A DNA stretch of 7,027 nt, from contig DIFU01000048.1 of assembly GCA_002419285.1 (NCBI GenBank), forward strand, positions 1 through 7,027, in the 5' to 3' direction. Under the pieces are notes generated by a model. That model was given only the letters and a program-made list of their open reading frames with translations. It was not told the DNA's origin and made no database searches. The position numbers and the translations under genes are program-made. Each line of letters opens with the position of its first letter. Positions within the stretch are counted from its first letter, which is position 1. Source of the DNA: Prolixibacteraceae bacterium UBA5740 (GTDB lineage: Bacteria; Bacteroidota; Bacteroidia; Bacteroidales; Prolixibacteraceae). Of the stretch, positions 6,419 through 7,027 are shown in pieces.

Positions 6419-6844
6419 TTACCAGTGACTGGCATAACCGGCTTCCGTTGTCAGAAAGTGTAATATTCTTTGCCTGAGGCAATCGGATTCGGGCATGCCT
6501 TTGATCCTGGTCACCATACGCAATATTGGCTCATAGCGGTTATGTTGTAATTCCTTTTGTATTTGAAGCGCAGAAACTTTCCCCCTGGCATGACTCAGGT
6601 ATGCAATAACCGATAACCAATACCGGAGTGGAAGGTTACTGTTTTCCATGACCGTATCTTTTTTTAAGGATGACCTGTAATTACACTTTTTACACTCGTA
6701 CTTTTTTTTGTCCGTTTTCCAGTAGTGCGAGGCATTTCCACATTTTTCGCACAACATCCCCGATTGCTCCCTGACTTCCTTCAGGATGCGGATACAAAGG
6801 TCTTCGCAACTGAAAAGCATGTAATATGACTGAAAATCCTTCAT
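6419..6844 (-). CDS. Stand-alone IS1595-type transposase zinc-ribbon/helical domain, no nuclease domain
   Basis: With the ATG at 6842-6844 the product has 141 residues. A TTG at 6857-6859 would add five. Residues 12-35 fit the opening of IS1595-family transposases (EDLCIRILKEVREQSGMLCEKCG). Cysteines C32/C35 and C51/C54 form a zinc ribbon (CEKC...YECKKC), followed by RSSLKKDTVMENSNLPLRYW, which corresponds to the usual 'F-S-x-x-x-x-T-x-x-x-x-S-x-L-P-L-x-x-W' stretch. Helices follow with GKVSALQIQKEL, the likely DNA-reading part. Full transposases have about 300 residues and continue into a DDE (ISXO2-like) nuclease domain, which is absent here. The frame ends in a short tail (EAGYASHW). No terminal inverted repeats or target duplications are visible, and the gene is spaced like an operon member. 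It could be a truncated relic or a co-opted DNA-binding regulator. Confidence 0.75.
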   Translation of the reverse strand: MKDFQSYYMLFSCEDLCIRILKEVREQSGMLCEKCGNASHYWKTDKKKYECKKCNYRSSLKKDTVMENSNLPLRYWLSVIAYLSHARGKVSALQIQKELQHNRYEPILRMVTRIKGMPESDCLRQRILHFLTTEAGYASHW

Positions 6845-6848
6845 GCTC

Positions 6849-6874
6849 CAAAGATACAAATATTAGGTCACAAA
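6849..6874 (-). promoter_or_regulatory. Candidate Bacteroidota-type promoter with very short leader
   Basis: On the minus strand TATCTTTG (6849-6856) fits the TAnnTTTG -7 element exactly, and a TTTG (6871-6874) lies 14 bases upstream, which is shorter than the usual gap. The -7 element ends only 4 bases before the ATG at 6844, so a transcript from it would be leaderless or nearly so. It may be chance. Confidence 0.25.
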
Positions 6875-6925
6875 GCGGATAATTCCAAGACAATATTGCG
6901 TGATAAACGAAATCAAGGATTTCTG

Positions 6926-7027
6926 TCAGAACACTTCAACCTTAGGGGCACTGTCAAGCATGGGTGCTGTGGATGAAAGAAACTCCTTCAGATATGCCGA
7001 TCCATTGTGGAAATCCAGTGCCTTTTG
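6926..7027 (-). CDS. C-terminal end of an unidentified protein (partial)
   Basis: An open frame enters from the right edge of the window and runs 33 codons to TGA 6926-6928. The residues look coding (KALDFHNGSAYLKEFLSS, ending in SAPKVEVF), with a likely helix followed by a short strand. I do not recognise the family. The stop lies 81 bases before the ATG of the transposase-domain gene, on the same strand, so it may be the first member of the metal cluster or an unrelated upstream gene. Confidence 0.5.
   Translation of the reverse strand, partial: QKALDFHNGSAYLKEFLSSTAPMLDSAPKVEVF

Noticed and set aside
6136..6477. Plus-strand frames opposite the two zinc-ribbon genes
   Set aside because: The minus-strand frames have clear cysteine motifs and operon spacing. 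The plus-strand ones are Pro/Ser/Thr-rich shadows of the Gly/Arg tract.
6419..6859. A complete IS1595 insertion sequence
   Set aside because: No nuclease domain, terminal inverted repeats or target duplications are visible, and the genes on either side are closely packed.

Overview
The window looks like chromosomal DNA of a Bacteroidota bacterium, probably from the Bacteroidales/Marinilabiliales side, although I cannot fix the rank. The basis is protein style (a secreted GH2 glycosidase, a DUF4349 lipoprotein, Bacteroidota-type Crp-like and YceI-like remnants), A-rich leaders with weak or absent Shine-Dalgarno sequences, and moderate GC. No rRNA, tRNA or CRISPR array was seen.

Left part (1-2860, + strand): a secreted family 2 glycoside hydrolase of the beta-glucuronidase/beta-galactosidase type is followed by a DUF4349 lipoprotein with a coiled coil and a C-terminal membrane anchor. 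A long perfect hairpin (2808-2860) closes this unit and separates it from a convergent gene for a small two-helix membrane protein (2878-3183, - strand).

Middle (3274-5089): an exported protein with a lipocalin-like N-terminal half and C-terminal TPRs is followed after 16 bases by gene wreckage. The first 54 codons of a Crp/Fnr-type regulator run in the same frame, across a TGA, into the last 39 codons of a YceI-family protein. This looks like the scar of a deletion between two neighbouring genes. About 700 bases without a convincing gene follow. They hold a 19-bp imperfect palindrome (4747-4792) and a GGGG/CCCC-flanked block with some resemblance to insertion-sequence ends.

Right part (7027 down to 5090, - strand): a tight co-directional cluster. 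In transcription order it holds the C-terminal end of an unknown gene (window edge), a 141-residue stand-alone IS1595-type transposase zinc-ribbon domain with no DDE nuclease domain, an 80-residue Gly/Arg-rich protein with a six-cysteine zinc ribbon, and a 342-residue polytopic transporter of the 'putative 10TM heavy-metal exporter / putative manganese transporter' family (PF11449-like). The last three genes are about 27-30 bases apart. The most interesting hypothesis here is that this is a metal-efflux operon with two zinc-ribbon accessory proteins, one of them a transposase DNA-recognition domain possibly recruited as a regulator.
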